The notes under the pieces were generated by a model, which made no database searches, had not been told where the DNA came from, and was given only the letters and a program-made list of their open reading frames with translations. Below are positions 44,651 through 54,690 of a stretch of DNA of 64,000 bases, one piece after another; position 1 is the stretch's first letter; each line of letters opens with the position of its first letter. The DNA comes from Deltaproteobacteria bacterium (GTDB taxonomy: Bacteria > Myxococcota > Kuafuiibacteriia > Kuafuiibacteriales > Kuafuiibacteriaceae), in the NCBI GenBank assembly GCA_020632995.1, contig JACKEN010000001.1, positions 1,086,001 through 1,150,000 of the forward strand, in the 5' to 3' direction. The translations under genes and the position numbers were made by a program.

Positions 44651-45232
44651 ATGCTCCCGTTCCGCAAGATCCTGTGGGTGAAGAGCGTCTCCCTCGAGGA
44701 GGGCGAGCTGGCCTACGCGGGCCGGGATCCCTCGGTGCGGGCGCGGGAGCCCAGGCACCCCGGCGATCTGTTCGAGCTGCACGCCAGCCCGGAGGACGCG
44801 GACAGCCTGGGTGATCCCGCGGTGGGCGATCTGGTGGTGCTGACCCAGCACGATCAGGTCACCCACCTGGTGCGGGCGGTGGGCGAGGGGGTGGAGGCCC
44901 GGCCTCGACGCACGATGAGGAAGGGCACCCGGGATGAGCGCTTCAGCGAGCAGCGCACCTTCGCGCTGGTGCTCCTGCGGGGCTTCGAGGAGGCCCCGTG
45001 GCTCGTGGATGCGTTCGGCTTCGATCCCGCCGCCACGGGGGGGGAGACGTTCCGGATCGAGGAGCTGCCCGCCTTCGTGGGCGCCGGCCAGCCCCTTTGG
45101 ATGGTGCAGCGGCGCGTCGCCAAGGCGCTGGAGGGCCCGTCCGCCCTCGAGCTGTACATGACCCGGCACGAGCGGCAGGAGAGCTTGCCGATGATGTTCC
45201 CGCGGGACTTCCTGAAGAAGCGCGATGAATGA
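44651..45232 (+). CDS. Hypothetical protein, unknown family
   Basis: This is a 193-residue soluble protein starting at ATG 44651, 5 bp after the UbiB-like gene and so probably co-transcribed. It begins LPFRKILWVKSVSLEEGELA and has a mixed alpha/beta composition with a central basic patch (RPRRTMRKGTRDERFSEQRT). The C-terminus is MTRHERQESLPMMFPRDFLKKRDE. There is no signal peptide or membrane span. Codon use matches its neighbours, so it is a real gene. I cannot give a function. Confidence 0.62.
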   Translation: MLPFRKILWVKSVSLEEGELAYAGRDPSVRAREPRHPGDLFELHASPEDADSLGDPAVGDLVVLTQHDQVTHLVRAVGEGVEARPRRTMRKGTRDERFSEQRTFALVLLRGFEEAPWLVDAFGFDPAATGGETFRIEELPAFVGAGQPLWMVQRRVAKALEGPSALELYMTRHERQESLPMMFPRDFLKKRDE

Positions 45233-45241
45233 CGGCCCACC

Positions 45242-45835
45242 TCAGCGGCGTCGGAACACCACGCTGAAGTTGTTCGCGGGCATGGGCACCACGTCGACCC
45301 GCTCGAGGCCGTGGCCGGCCGCCTCGTCCGTCACCACCTGGAGGTCGCGGATCCCCCAGCGGGGGTCCCGCATCCTGAGTGAGGCGTCGAAGGTCCGGTT
45401 GCTCTCGGTCGTCGGCTCGCCGTCCACGAGGTAGGGCCCGTAGAGGTAGAGCACCCCGCCCGGGGGCAGGACGCGCCCGGCGCCCGCCATGAGGGCCTGG
45501 GTGGCCGCCCAGGGGCTGATGTGGATCATGTTGATCGCCACCAGCACGTCGGCCCGCGCCACCGGCCACTCGGAGTGGGTGACGTCCAGGTCGAGCGGGG
45601 GCAGGAGGTTCTCGAGGCCGGCCTCGACCCGGTGGGCCTCGATGCTCTCCCGGCCCGCCGCCTGGGGCTCGGTGGGCTGCACGGTCAGGCCAGCGAAGGC
45701 CCGGGCGAAGGCCACTGCGTGCTGGCCGGTGCCGCTCGCGACCTCGAGCAGGAGCCCGGCCTCGGGCACGAAGCGGCCCAGGACCTCGAGGATGGGGGCG
45801 GTGTTGCGTTCGGCGGCGGGGGCGATGCGCTTCAT
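45242..45835 (-). CDS. DUF938-family SAM-dependent methyltransferase
   Basis: The 197-residue protein follows the DUF938 pattern: a starting MKRIAPAAERNTAPILEVL, SAM motif I in LLLEVASGTGQHAVAFARAF (about residues 29-48), LDVTHSEWPVARADVLVAINMIHISPW (motifs post-I and II), GGVLYLYGPY, and NRTFDASLRMRDPRWGIRD. These proteins are found alone or near metabolic genes and their substrate is unknown. It follows ppc with only 4 bp between them on the minus strand. The end is 9 bp from the convergent unknown gene. Confidence 0.83.
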   Translation of the reverse strand: MKRIAPAAERNTAPILEVLGRFVPEAGLLLEVASGTGQHAVAFARAFAGLTVQPTEPQAAGRESIEAHRVEAGLENLLPPLDLDVTHSEWPVARADVLVAINMIHISPWAATQALMAGAGRVLPPGGVLYLYGPYLVDGEPTTESNRTFDASLRMRDPRWGIRDLQVVTDEAAGHGLERVDVVPMPANNFSVVFRRR

Positions 45836-45839
45836 GATG

Positions 45840-48602
45840 TCAACCTGTGTTGCGGAGGCCTTGGGCCACGCCGTTGAGGGTGGTGCCGAGGGCGGCGTCG
45901 AGGGCCGCCGCGTCTCCCTCGGGGACCTCGCCCCTGCGCTTCCTGGAGAGCAGGCTGGCCTGCAGGAGGGAGAGGGGGTCCACGTAGGGGTTGCGGAGGT
46001 CGATCGCCGCCCGGAGGGTGGGGTTGCCCGCCAGCAGGTGCGGCTGCTGGCGGATGGCGAGCACCGCGGCCAGGGTGCGCTGGTGCTCCTCGGCCAGGCT
46101 CGCCACGAGGGCGGGGTCCGCGCCGAGGTGGGCGAGGTAGAGCCGGGCCAGCTCGAGGTCGGACTTGGCGAGGACCATCTCGACCTTGCCGATCAGGTCG
46201 TCGAAGAATGGCCAGTGCCGCGCCATCGCCTGCAGCGTGGCGAGCCCCTCGGGCTGCGCGATCACCCCCTGGAGCGCGGTGCCCACCCCGAGCCAGGCGG
46301 GGAGCATCAGGCGGATCTGGGTCCAGCCGAAGGACCACGGGATGGCGCGGATGCCCGCCATGGTGCCCGCGCCGCGCTCACGATAGGCGGGGCGGCTGCC
46401 GAAGTGGACGTGCGCCAGCTCCCGCACCGGGGTCGCGTCGAGGAACATGTGGAACAGGGCGTCCTGCTCGTGCACGAGGCCGCGATAGACGGGGAGGGCG
46501 GCGGCGGAGAGCTCGTCCATCACCTCGCGGAAGCGGGCCACCTCGGCCGGGTCGCGGCCCCGGCGCCAGTCCTCGAAGGTCGCGAGGAGGGTGCCGGTGA
46601 GCATGACCTCGAGGGTCCGCTCGGCGATGTCGGCGATGCCGAACTTCTGCGAGATGACCTCGCCCTGCTCGGTGATCTTGATGCGCCCGTCCACCGTGCC
46701 GGGGGGCAGGGCGGAGAGGGCGCGGGCCACCGGGGAGCCGCCGCCGCGGCCCACCGTACCGCCGCGACCGTGAAAGAGGGTGAGCTCGACCCCGTGCTGC
46801 CGACAGACCTCCGACAGCGCCTCCTGGGCCCGGTACAGGGCCCAGGCCGCGGGCAGGACCCCCACGTCCTTGGCCGAGTCGGAGTAGCCGAGCATCACCT
46901 CCTGGCGCTGCCGACGGGCCGCCAGCTGCCGCTGGTAGATCGGGAGCTGAAAGAGCGCTTGCATCACCGCGGGGGCGTTCTCGAGGTCGCGGCCGGTCTC
47001 GAAGAGCGGCACCACGTCCACCCGCGACCAGGGCTTGTCGCCCGCGAGGTCGAGCAGGCCGGCCTCCCGGGCCAGCAGGAGCACCCGGAGCAGGTCATCT
47101 TGCGAGTGGGTCATCGAGATGACGTAGGTGCTCGCCGCGCGCTGCGAGAGCTCGTCCTGGATGGTGCGCATGGTCTTGAAGACCTCGAAGCACCGGCCGG
47201 GCTTCTCGGGCAGCGCGATGCGGTTGGCCCACAGCGGGCGGCGCCCCTCGAGCTCGGACACCAGGGCCCGGGAGTCGAAGGGGGCCTGGCCGACCGCGCG
47301 GGCCAGCGCGTCGACGGTGTCGGTGTGGGCCTGGGAGTCCTCGCGCACGTCGATGCGGAAGCCCGCGAAGCCCTGGCTCGCCACCTGGTCTACGAACGGG
47401 TCGAGGATCGCGCCGCGGGCGCGGCGCGCGCCCATCGCGTCGAGGGCCTCGGCCAGGCGCTCGAGGTCGGCCAGGAGCTCGTCCGGGTTCCCGTAGCCGG
47501 GGTGCTGCGGCGGCGGCGCGCCGCTCGCGGTCGCCTCGAGCCGGGCCCTGAGGGCGGCGAGGTGGGCGGCCACGAAGACCGCGGTGAGGCGCACCGGCTC
47601 GTCCGGCCACATGCGCTGGTTCGCCTCGAAGACGTCGGGGCGCAGGGCCCGGTGGCGCTCGAGCGCGTCCAGCAGGGCCTGGGGGGCGGGGCGCAAGCTG
47701 CTGGACACCGAGAGGCGCTCCACCAGGTCGTTCGCCCGCGCCTCGTGGTGCGCGACCAGCACGACCGCGGCGCGACGGGCGGCGGCGAGGGTGATCTCGG
47801 GGGTGACGTACGGGTTGCCGTCGCGATCGCCGCCCACCCAGCTCCCCGGGGCAACGTCGACCTGGTGGGCGAGCGGCTCTCCGAAGGTCGCCTCGAACGC
47901 GTGGGCGACCACGCTGTGCACCGCCTCGGAGGCGGCGAGCAGGCGGTCCTTCAGGTACCAGACCCCGGTGCTGATCTCGTGGTGGACCGAGGGCCGGGCC
48001 CGGAGCCGATCCGCGGTGAGCCAGAGCAGCTCGATGTCCGCCTGCATCTGCAGCTCGTGGTGGGCGCGCTCGTCCGGCGGCGCGTCGCTGCGCGCGAGGA
48101 GCGCCTCGGCCACGCGGGCCTGGAGGCCGAGGACGGTGCGCCGGGTGGCCTCGGTGGGGTGCGCGGTGAGCACCGGCCGCACCTCGAGGCGTGACAACAC
48201 CGCCTTCACCTCGGCCGCGCCGTGGCCCTCGGCCTTGAGGTGCTCGAACGCCCAGCGGGGCGAGGCCGGCTGGGCGGGGGCGTCGGGGGTGTGGCGGTAG
48301 GTTCGGCGGCGGCGCACCCGGTGCACCTGCTCGGCGGTGTTGATGAGGAAGAAGAAGAGGGTGAAGGCCCGGGCCACGGTGGCGGCGAGGGGCAGAGGCA
48401 ACGCGTCGGCGCGCTCGAGGAGCGCCTCGAGGCTGGGCGCGCCGGGCTCGGCGCGGCGGCGGGCACGGCAGTCCTGGCGCATGCGCTCGACCGCCTCGAA
48501 GGCCGCCTCGCCCTCGAGACGGCGAATCACGTCGCCGAGGGCCGAGGCGAGCCAGCGTACGTCTTCATGCAGGGGACGATCGATGGGGCGCTCGGGGGTC
48601 AC
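45840..48602 (-). CDS. ppc: Phosphoenolpyruvate carboxylase
   Basis: PEP carboxylase makes oxaloacetate from PEP and bicarbonate, refilling the TCA cycle. The 920-residue protein is full length, from GTG 48602 to the conserved C-terminus QGLRNTG. Visible signatures are VRPVLTAHPTEATRRTVLG with the catalytic His (about residue 150), EVMLGYSDSAKDVGVLPA, LTLFHGRGGTVGRGGGSP, and ISQKFGIADIAERTLE. Residues around PGSWVGGDRDGNPYVT are also typical. It is followed by the DUF938 methyltransferase. Allosteric control cannot be judged here. Confidence 0.95.
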   Translation of the reverse strand: MTPERPIDRPLHEDVRWLASALGDVIRRLEGEAAFEAVERMRQDCRARRRAEPGAPSLEALLERADALPLPLAATVARAFTLFFFLINTAEQVHRVRRRRTYRHTPDAPAQPASPRWAFEHLKAEGHGAAEVKAVLSRLEVRPVLTAHPTEATRRTVLGLQARVAEALLARSDAPPDERAHHELQMQADIELLWLTADRLRARPSVHHEISTGVWYLKDRLLAASEAVHSVVAHAFEATFGEPLAHQVDVAPGSWVGGDRDGNPYVTPEITLAAARRAAVVLVAHHEARANDLVERLSVSSSLRPAPQALLDALERHRALRPDVFEANQRMWPDEPVRLTAVFVAAHLAALRARLEATASGAPPPQHPGYGNPDELLADLERLAEALDAMGARRARGAILDPFVDQVASQGFAGFRIDVREDSQAHTDTVDALARAVGQAPFDSRALVSELEGRRPLWANRIALPEKPGRCFEVFKTMRTIQDELSQRAASTYVISMTHSQDDLLRVLLLAREAGLLDLAGDKPWSRVDVVPLFETGRDLENAPAVMQALFQLPIYQRQLAARRQRQEVMLGYSDSAKDVGVLPAAWALYRAQEALSEVCRQHGVELTLFHGRGGTVGRGGGSPVARALSALPPGTVDGRIKITEQGEVISQKFGIADIAERTLEVMLTGTLLATFEDWRRGRDPAEVARFREVMDELSAAALPVYRGLVHEQDALFHMFLDATPVRELAHVHFGSRPAYRERGAGTMAGIRAIPWSFGWTQIRLMLPAWLGVGTALQGVIAQPEGLATLQAMARHWPFFDDLIGKVEMVLAKSDLELARLYLAHLGADPALVASLAEEHQRTLAAVLAIRQQPHLLAGNPTLRAAIDLRNPYVDPLSLLQASLLSRKRRGEVPEGDAAALDAALGTTLNGVAQGLRNTG

Positions 48603-48649
48603 CCCTCGGGTTTAGTACCCGAGGGGCGCGGGCGCCACCCCTTTGCGCC

Positions 48650-49690
48650 TCACAGGCGCAGCGCGACGCCGAGGGTGAAGTCCATGCGGGTGAGGCGCTT
48701 GATGCTCGGCTCCATGCGGTCCTTGGGCGGGCTGTAGGAGAACGCGAAGGGGGTGAGCGCGACCCGCAGGCGCGGGCCGAGCGGGAGCTCCACCCCGAGC
48801 GCACCGCGCACCGCGAGCATGCCCAGGGGGCCGCTCGCGGGACGGGCCGCTTCGGTGAAGGGGTTGCCCTCTTCGAGCCCCGAGAAGATCAACATGCCCA
48901 CGCCGGCCTCGGTGCGCGCCACCAGCCAGGAGGCGAGGGGGAGGGCCAGCTCCAGGTGGCCCAAGACCTGGGTCTGCAGGGCGTTCCCCGGGAAATCACC
49001 TCCGTACGGCACCAACAGCATCGTGGAGAGCACCCCCAACCGCACCTCCAGCGGCCCGGCCGGGACCGGATAGGTCGCGGACAAGCGAAAGCTGGGTTGC
49101 GGCTGGACCGCAACGTCTCCTGCGTCCAGCAGGCCCACGCCGGCCTGCGCGTCCAACATCAGGAAGTGGGCGGAGGACGGAGGGGGAGGTGCCTCCACCG
49201 TGGGTGGGGGTAGGGAGGGCGGCGGTGCAGGCGGTGTTGCGTCCGGCCTCGGGGCCTCCGGCGTCGGGGGCGGCTCGGGGCACTGCGCCTGCAGCTCCGT
49301 CACGTAGCCTTGCACGTCCGGCATCAGGGGCGAGTCGGGCCGGCTGGACGCGAAGCGCCCGTAGAAGAACAGCGCCTCACGGCAGTGCCCCAGCTGGCGG
49401 TGCGACTGCGCGAGGTTGAACAGGAACTCGGGCGCGGGCATGGCCTCGTAGGCCGCCTCGAACTCCCGGATCGCGTCCTCGAAGCGGCCGAGGTCGTAGG
49501 CGTGGCGGGCCTGCTTGTAGTGGCGCTTGGCCGCCGCCTGCGCCTCGGGGGTGGGCTGGGGCGCAGGGGCCTGGGCGTGGGCGGCCTCGGCCAGCGCCAG
49601 GCCGAGGGCGAGGGTCAGCGCGAAGAGGGATCGGCCGGTGCGCCGACGCGGGCGCTCAGTCCTGCACGAAGCTTGGCTCGAGGAGATCAT
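48650..49690 (-). CDS. Exported TPR protein with outer-membrane-like C-terminal domain
   Basis: The 346-residue protein has a twin-Arg-rich leader and signal (GRSLFALTLALGLALAEAAHAQ). A short TPR region follows (AAAKRHYKQARHAYDLGRFE, then AIREFEAAYEAMPAPEFLFNLAQSHRQLG, about residues 50-125). After a Pro-rich linker come about 170 residues of alternating hydrophobic beta strands ending VALRL, suggestive of a small beta barrel or surface domain. ATG 49690 lies inside the C-terminus of the upstream kinase gene, overlapping it by 35 bases in another frame. Such TPR plus barrel proteins are frequent in Myxococcota. No precise function is claimed. Confidence 0.7.
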   Translation of the reverse strand: MISSSQASCRTERPRRRTGRSLFALTLALGLALAEAAHAQAPAPQPTPEAQAAAKRHYKQARHAYDLGRFEDAIREFEAAYEAMPAPEFLFNLAQSHRQLGHCREALFFYGRFASSRPDSPLMPDVQGYVTELQAQCPEPPPTPEAPRPDATPPAPPPSLPPPTVEAPPPPSSAHFLMLDAQAGVGLLDAGDVAVQPQPSFRLSATYPVPAGPLEVRLGVLSTMLLVPYGGDFPGNALQTQVLGHLELALPLASWLVARTEAGVGMLIFSGLEEGNPFTEAARPASGPLGMLAVRGALGVELPLGPRLRVALTPFAFSYSPPKDRMEPSIKRLTRMDFTLGVALRL

Positions 49691-51252
49691 CACCGATGGG
49701 CTTGCGCGGCTTGACCTTACCCTGTCCCGCGTCGGGAGGGGATGCCGCCGCGGTTGCGGCGGCGCCGCAAGTGGGCAGGCGGAGCGCGGCGCGGCGGCGC
49801 GCTCGGCTCGGCGGCGGCCCCACACGCGGGTGGAGGCGTGGCGGGTGCGTGGCGTGGACTTTGGGGGCTCCGCCGGGGCGGGCGCGACCTCGGGCGTCGG
49901 CGTTGGCTTCGGCTCCTTCAGGGGCTCGGCCATCGGGGCGGACGGGGTCACCACCGGCGCGGCCGCGGGGGCCGCCGCCGCCTTCACCGGGGCGGGCTCG
50001 ATGAAGCCCTCCGCCGGCTGCTGACGCCACCACAGCGCCGCGCTCAGCCCGATCGCGGCGAGCAGCAAGGTCGCGGTGGTGACGAGCAAGCCGCGTTGAC
50101 GCGTGGCCGGCGGGAGCAGGGGGCCGCTCGCCACGTCGAGGTTCATCGGCCGGGTGCTCGCGCCGGGCAGCTGCTGGGTGGGCAGCGGGATGGTGGGGAA
50201 CGCCGAGGGCGGAGGCACCAGCGGCCCGGTGGAGGGCGCGGAGGGCGTCGGCGCCGGCGCCGGCGTGAGCGCGGTGAGGCCGACGTCGGGCCCGGCCGCC
50301 GAGGGGTCATCGACCGAGCGGAACGTCCCGGAGGGCGCCTCGCCGGGGAAGAGGGTCTTCAGGAGGCCCCGGAGCGCGAGCGGCCCCCGCGGGCTCACCG
50401 CGTCGGAGTCGAGGAGGGCCGACAAGGCAGCTTGCGCGGTGGGGTAGCGCTTGGTGAGGTCGCGCTCCAACAGGCGCATGCACACCGCGGACACCTCAGG
50501 GGGCACGTCCGGCACGAGCTCGTGCGGCGGGTTCACCGGGGCGATCAGGATGCGGTTGAGCACCACGCGGTCGGGGAGGTCACCGCCGAAGAGGCGCTGC
50601 CCGGTGAGGAGCTCGTGGAAGATGATGCCCACCGCGAACAGGTCGGAGCGCCCATCGAGGTCGTAGCCCTCGATCTGCTCGGGGCTCATGTAACCGACCT
50701 TGCCCTTCACGACCCCGGACTTGGTCACCGTGGTGCGCTCCGCCGCCTTGGCGATGCCGAAGTCGGAGAGCTTCACGTGGCCGTCCCAGCTCAGCAAGAC
50801 GTTGTGCGGGTGACGTCGCGGTGCACGAGGTGCAGCGGGCGGCCGTCCAGCTCGAGGGCGTGGGCGTAGTCGAGCGCCTCGAGGAGCTTCGCGATGATGT
50901 ACGCGCTGATCTCGACCGGCGGGCGCTGCACCTTCATCAGGTGGCGGAGGTCCTTGCCCTCCACCAGCTCCATCACGAGGAAGAGGCGGTCCTTCTCGTC
51001 GCGATCGAAGTCCATCACCCCGACGATGTTGGGGTGGTGGAGCGCGGCGGCGATGCGGGCCTCGTTCCGGAACATCTCCTCGAAGTCCGGCTCGGTGCTG
51101 AGGTCGGCCAGCATGTGCTTGATGGCCACCGGGCGCGAGAATCCCTCCGCACCCAACAGGGTGCCGCGGAACACCTCCGCCATCCCGCCCCCGCCGAGGC
51201 GGGGGCCGAGGCGGTATTTGCCGGTCTGCGCCACGGCAGCGGGTATTCTCAC
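49656..51252 (-). pseudogene. Ser/Thr protein kinase (PknB type) interrupted by two frameshifts
   Basis: The N-terminal kinase half is readable from GTG 51252: LGPRLGGGGMAEVFRG, VAIKHMLADL, and LHLVHRDVT. The frame then breaks at about 50808. Adding one C to the ACCC run would give HRDVTPHNVLLSWDGHVKLSD, followed by DFGIAKAAERTTVTK, GKVGYMSPEQIEGYDLDGRSD and a membrane span near LLVTTATLLLAAIGLSAALWW. A second break lies near 49874 in a C5 run, after which the other frame gives a sensible tail (GKVKPRKPIGDDLLEPSFVQD) ending at 49656. Both breaks sit in C homopolymers and no other decay is seen, so sequence error is more likely than a true pseudogene. Confidence 0.72.
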
Positions 51253-51313
51253 GACGCTCTGGGCGGAGCGTCAAGGATTCCGGGCGCCTGGAGGGTGGGG
51301 AAGATCTCGCGAG

Positions 51314-51934
51314 TTATTGGCTGGCTTGTTGCGAGAACCAGCCGCCGGTCAGGACGTCGAGGAGCGCGGTGAACTCGTCGATGCGCATGTCCAGGGCGGC
51401 GAGGGCCATCGGGTCCTCCGGCGGCTTGTAGACCTTGCGGAGCACGAGCTGCTTCCGGAGGTAATACGTCCGGGTCGCCTCCAGCATGATGTCGCGCTGT
51501 ACCCCGATGAGACCGAAGACCTGGACCTCGGCCGGGTTGAAGACCAGCTCGCGGAAGTCCCACACCGCGCCGACGGAGAGGGCGTGTTTGCCGGTGCCGG
51601 TGGCCTCCGGAGATCTGAACGGGCACCGGGGCCTGGGCTCCACGCGCGTGTAGTCCTTCGCGGTCCCGGCGATAGCCCGCCGCCACGAGGGGGAGCAGGG
51701 CGCGGGTCTTGGCCTTCGAGCGCAGGCTGTCCAGCACCTCGGGGTGGACGCGGAAGTAGCGCAGCGCCACGTCGACCACCTCGGCGACGGGGGGCTCCTT
51801 GGCCATTCGGGCCTTGGCCTTGGCCAGCGCGTCCTGGCTCTGGGCCCAAACGGTGAAGTTGCTGCCAGGGCAGCCGCCAGCGCCAGCGCGGCGGCGCGTG
51901 CTGGAGTGAGACTTCGCAGTCTTGTTGTGCTCAT
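51314..51934 (-). pseudogene. Secreted protein of unknown function, frame broken in at least two places
   Basis: ATG 51934 follows an AGGAGG ribosome-binding site and opens a signal-like leader (STTRLRSLTPARAAALALAAALAA). The frame then shifts. The sensible continuation (QSQDALAKAKARMAKEPPVA, then EVVDVALRYFRVHPEVLDSL) lies in another frame, and after about 51650 it returns (AKDYTRVEPRP, HALSVGAVWDFRELVFNPAE, EATRTYYLRKQLVLRKVY), ending SQQASQ at 51314. Joined, this would be about 205 residues, alpha-helical and exported. I recognise no family. Absence of stop-codon or missense decay within each piece suggests indel errors rather than gene death. Confidence 0.5.
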
Positions 51935-52017
51935 GGCGGTCCTCCTGCTGAGGCGCCAGCTCTCGGCTGCGGAGCCAGCCAGACATCGAGCATGGCCCCC
52001 AAGGCCGCGATCCGGCC

Positions 52018-53793
52018 CTAGGTCTCGATTTGGAATGGGTCGCTCAGCCCGTCGTCGAGCTGACGCAGCAGGTTCACGCGTTCGTGCCACGCGTCCTCGG
52101 ACGCAAAGGACACCTGTCGGCGGAGCCTGTGCAGGGTGTCGCGGTAAGGAAGTCCTCGGCCAGCTGGATGACGTCCTTCAGGTCCCAGCGCTCTCACGAA
52201 CGCTTCCCAGGTGGCCGTAGTAGAAGCTGTCATCGCTGGGGCGCGCTCCATGGTGGGATTGTGGACCTCTGCTGGCGTCGACGGCTTACGTTCTTCCTCC
52301 ACCGCGCGGTCCTGCGGTGAGCTCGAAGAGCTGCTCCAGGCGTGGCACGCAGTTCAGGGCCCGGTGGCTGTTGGCGATGCTGCGGATCCGCTCGTTCGGA
52401 AAGCTGGGTGTTGTCCAGCGCGTTGGCCGGCATCGCGTCAGCGGTGGGGTCACGGCCAGCCTGCGGCGCGCCCAGTCCCGGCCTCGGGTCCGGGCGCGGA
52501 TCTCGGAGGGTAGGTGGTCCAGACCCTGCCGCTCGTGACCACCCACCACCCGCAGGGTGGCCTGTAGCCGAGGGCACCGAGTCCATCTGATGCAGGGACC
52601 GGCGGCTGAGCCTGAAAAGAAGGTGCCAGGTCTCGCCGCCGTCGTCCGGACGAATAGACCACGCTGTCGTGCAGCTCACCCACCGGCTCTACGTTGAGCA
52701 TCAGGCGATGCGGGTGCCGCCGTGCTCTGCCTTCCGGATCTGCACCTGGGCCGTCCTGCCGCGACAAGAGAGTTCGCGCCGCGGTGGACCAGTTGGCGCC
52801 GTAGTCGGCCGAGTAGCGCGCGCCGTCCGGGGCCGAGCCAGACCTCTGCTGCTTGGGGGTGGTGGCGATCCACCAGATGTCGCGCCAGGGGGCGGTGGAG
52901 GAGTCGCCGGTGGGGCAGGCATACCCATCCCTCGTTGCCTACCGGGGTGCCCGCAACATCTCGGAGCCGGAGGCAGAGTAGAGCGGGAGCGGCCTGGCGT
53001 CGACGCCGTAGGCCCGCGGTGGCCGTTGTCCGGCTAGGCGTCCAGGTCCTGGTCGAAGGTGAGCCCGCCGTCCCTCCGAGACGAAGAGGACCGACGCCGG
53101 TGGCCACGCCACCCCGTTGGGGTTCTTCGGGTTGCAGGTCACGGCGATGTCCACCGGACCAGGGTTGGCGAAGAGGCGAACGAAGGTGTCGCCGTCGTCC
53201 TGGCTGCCGAAGACGTCGCGCTTGGTGGCGACGAGGACCGGGTAGGCACCTCCGGGGCACAAGGCGACGCGCCGCACCGGGATCACCCAGCAGTAGCGGG
53301 ACCGGTGACGTCCCGATGAACGAGAGCCTACCTGTCGCCGGTCGCAAGGAAGCCTGGTGAAAGAAGAACTCCCGGGCGGACCGGGAACGGGTCCGCGACC
53401 GATGGGATGGGGGATGCGGTCCGTGAACTCCTGGCTCGGTGGGTCCACGAAGACCTTGAAGTTGTTGGGGTCTGGCGCCGAGGCGCGGGAAGCCTGGGAG
53501 ACCTGAGCCCCAGGCTCCGGTCGTAGAGCACGAAGGGGCGCAGCTCCACCTCCACCCGGTGACGCCGCCGTCGGTGGTCTTGAGGAGGGGCCCCCTCGGT
53601 GCCCACGAAGATCCGGCGCGGGTCGCGCTGATCGACGGTGATCGTCCTGGAGGCGTGAGCCGATCCGTGGACGCTCAGGATCTGCGCCAGCGCCACTGCG
53701 GGCGCGCGTCGTCGGCGCGGGCCTCGAGGCCGAGGCCGCCGCTGAGCAACGTGAGGAGCAGCGCTGAGGCACTGGGACCGAGGGGGCGCTCAT
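52018..53793 (-). pseudogene. Secreted BNR/YCF48-like beta-propeller protein with many frameshifts
   Basis: Pieces in all three frames line up as one exported protein of roughly 590 residues. They are a leader (ALLLTLLSGGLGLEARADDA after a shift near 53770), propeller repeats such as TITVDQRDPRRIFVGTEG, PYPVLVATKRDVFGSQDDGD-type blades (SQDDGDTFVRLFANPGPVDI) and DDGGETWHLLFRLSRRSLHQ, and a helical C-terminus (RIRSIANSHRALNCVPRLEQ; RRQVSFASEDAWHERVNLLR) ending IET at 52018. The Asp-box style DDGGxTW motif indicates a sialidase/YCF48-type beta propeller. At least six frame changes are needed. I infer a low-quality patch of sequence, with a decayed gene as the alternative. Confidence 0.5.
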
Positions 53794-53908
53794 GGCTCAA
53801 GGAAGTGCAGGTCTAGTTATCGAAAGATCCGACCGCAGCTGGTAGCCGTTGGTGGTGCGTCTGCTCCCGAACACCTGAGCAGGTGGTCGCGGCCTGAGAC
53901 GGTGGCTG

Positions 53909-54687
53909 TCAGATAGCTCTGACGTTCGCTGGATGTGCCTCGGTGAGGATCGGTGGTCTGTCCATCCCGAGCAGCTCGCTGAGGTCGAGGTTGCCCTCGG
54001 TGTGCTGGAAGAGGATCACCTCGAGGCGCCTACCCGCGCGCGGTGATCGGGTAGTAGTCTGGTTTCCTGGCAGATCTGGGATCAGACGCCAGGCGGGGCT
54101 GATCCGGGGCGTCCACGTCGCTGTTAGCTCCTGGAGCGTCCGTCGTGCAGGTGGCGCAGTGGGGGTCTCCCTCGTCCGCAGGCCGTTGCAGTCGTTGTCG
54201 CGATCGTCCCCGCAGATCCGACCGTGCCTGCGCAGCCCTGGGTCATTACCCGGCGCAGGTCCTCTCGTCCGGGAGGGCGGCGGCTCATCGGCGCCCGGAT
54301 CAGCGCCGCGAGGGGCTCGCTCCCACCTGGTTGTCCGCGCCGTAGGCTTGCAGCTGGAAGCTGTACACCGCCTCCTCGGGGAGCCGGAGGTCGGCGCAGA
54401 ACGACCGCCGACGCCCAGGGTCACCGCTCAAGCGAGGCCAAAGTGCGCCCCCTTGCTGGCGTCGGTCCACGTGCCAGAGATGATCACCCGGCGGCCCTGC
54501 GGCGCTGCCCCTGGAGGGCCGTGCGCAGGTCAGTGTTCGGCGGCGGCGTCACCTGCGGCGCGGCAGGCGGGTCGACGCCACGATCGAGCGAGAGGTTGAG
54601 GCCGCCATCCGGCAGCTCTACGGTGGGATCGCACGCCAGGGTCCACACCGAGGCAAGCGCGACGACGAGGGGGCCCAGCTTCTGCAT
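53909..54687 (-). pseudogene. Lipoprotein with MopE-like CGDDxDNDCNG motif, frame broken
   Basis: ATG 54687 starts a lipoprotein signal (KLGPLVVALASVWTLAC, lipobox Cys at about residue 19) with a Pro/Asp-rich mature start. The frame breaks near 54500. Two other frames supply SGTWTDASKGAHFGLA and then VTLGVGGR, later RICGDDRDNDCNGLRTRE and EVILFQHTEGNLDLSELLG, ending at 53909. The Cys/Asp motif is the calcium or metal-binding kind seen in MopE and many Myxococcota surface proteins. The gene begins 3 bp after the stop of the lipoprotein gene at 54691, so they form an operon. Repair would give about 260 residues. Confidence 0.45.
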
Positions 54688-54690
54688 GAC

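Noticed and set aside
45489..48194. A 901-codon plus-strand open frame opposite ppc
   Set aside because: PEP carboxylase motifs on the minus strand are unambiguous.
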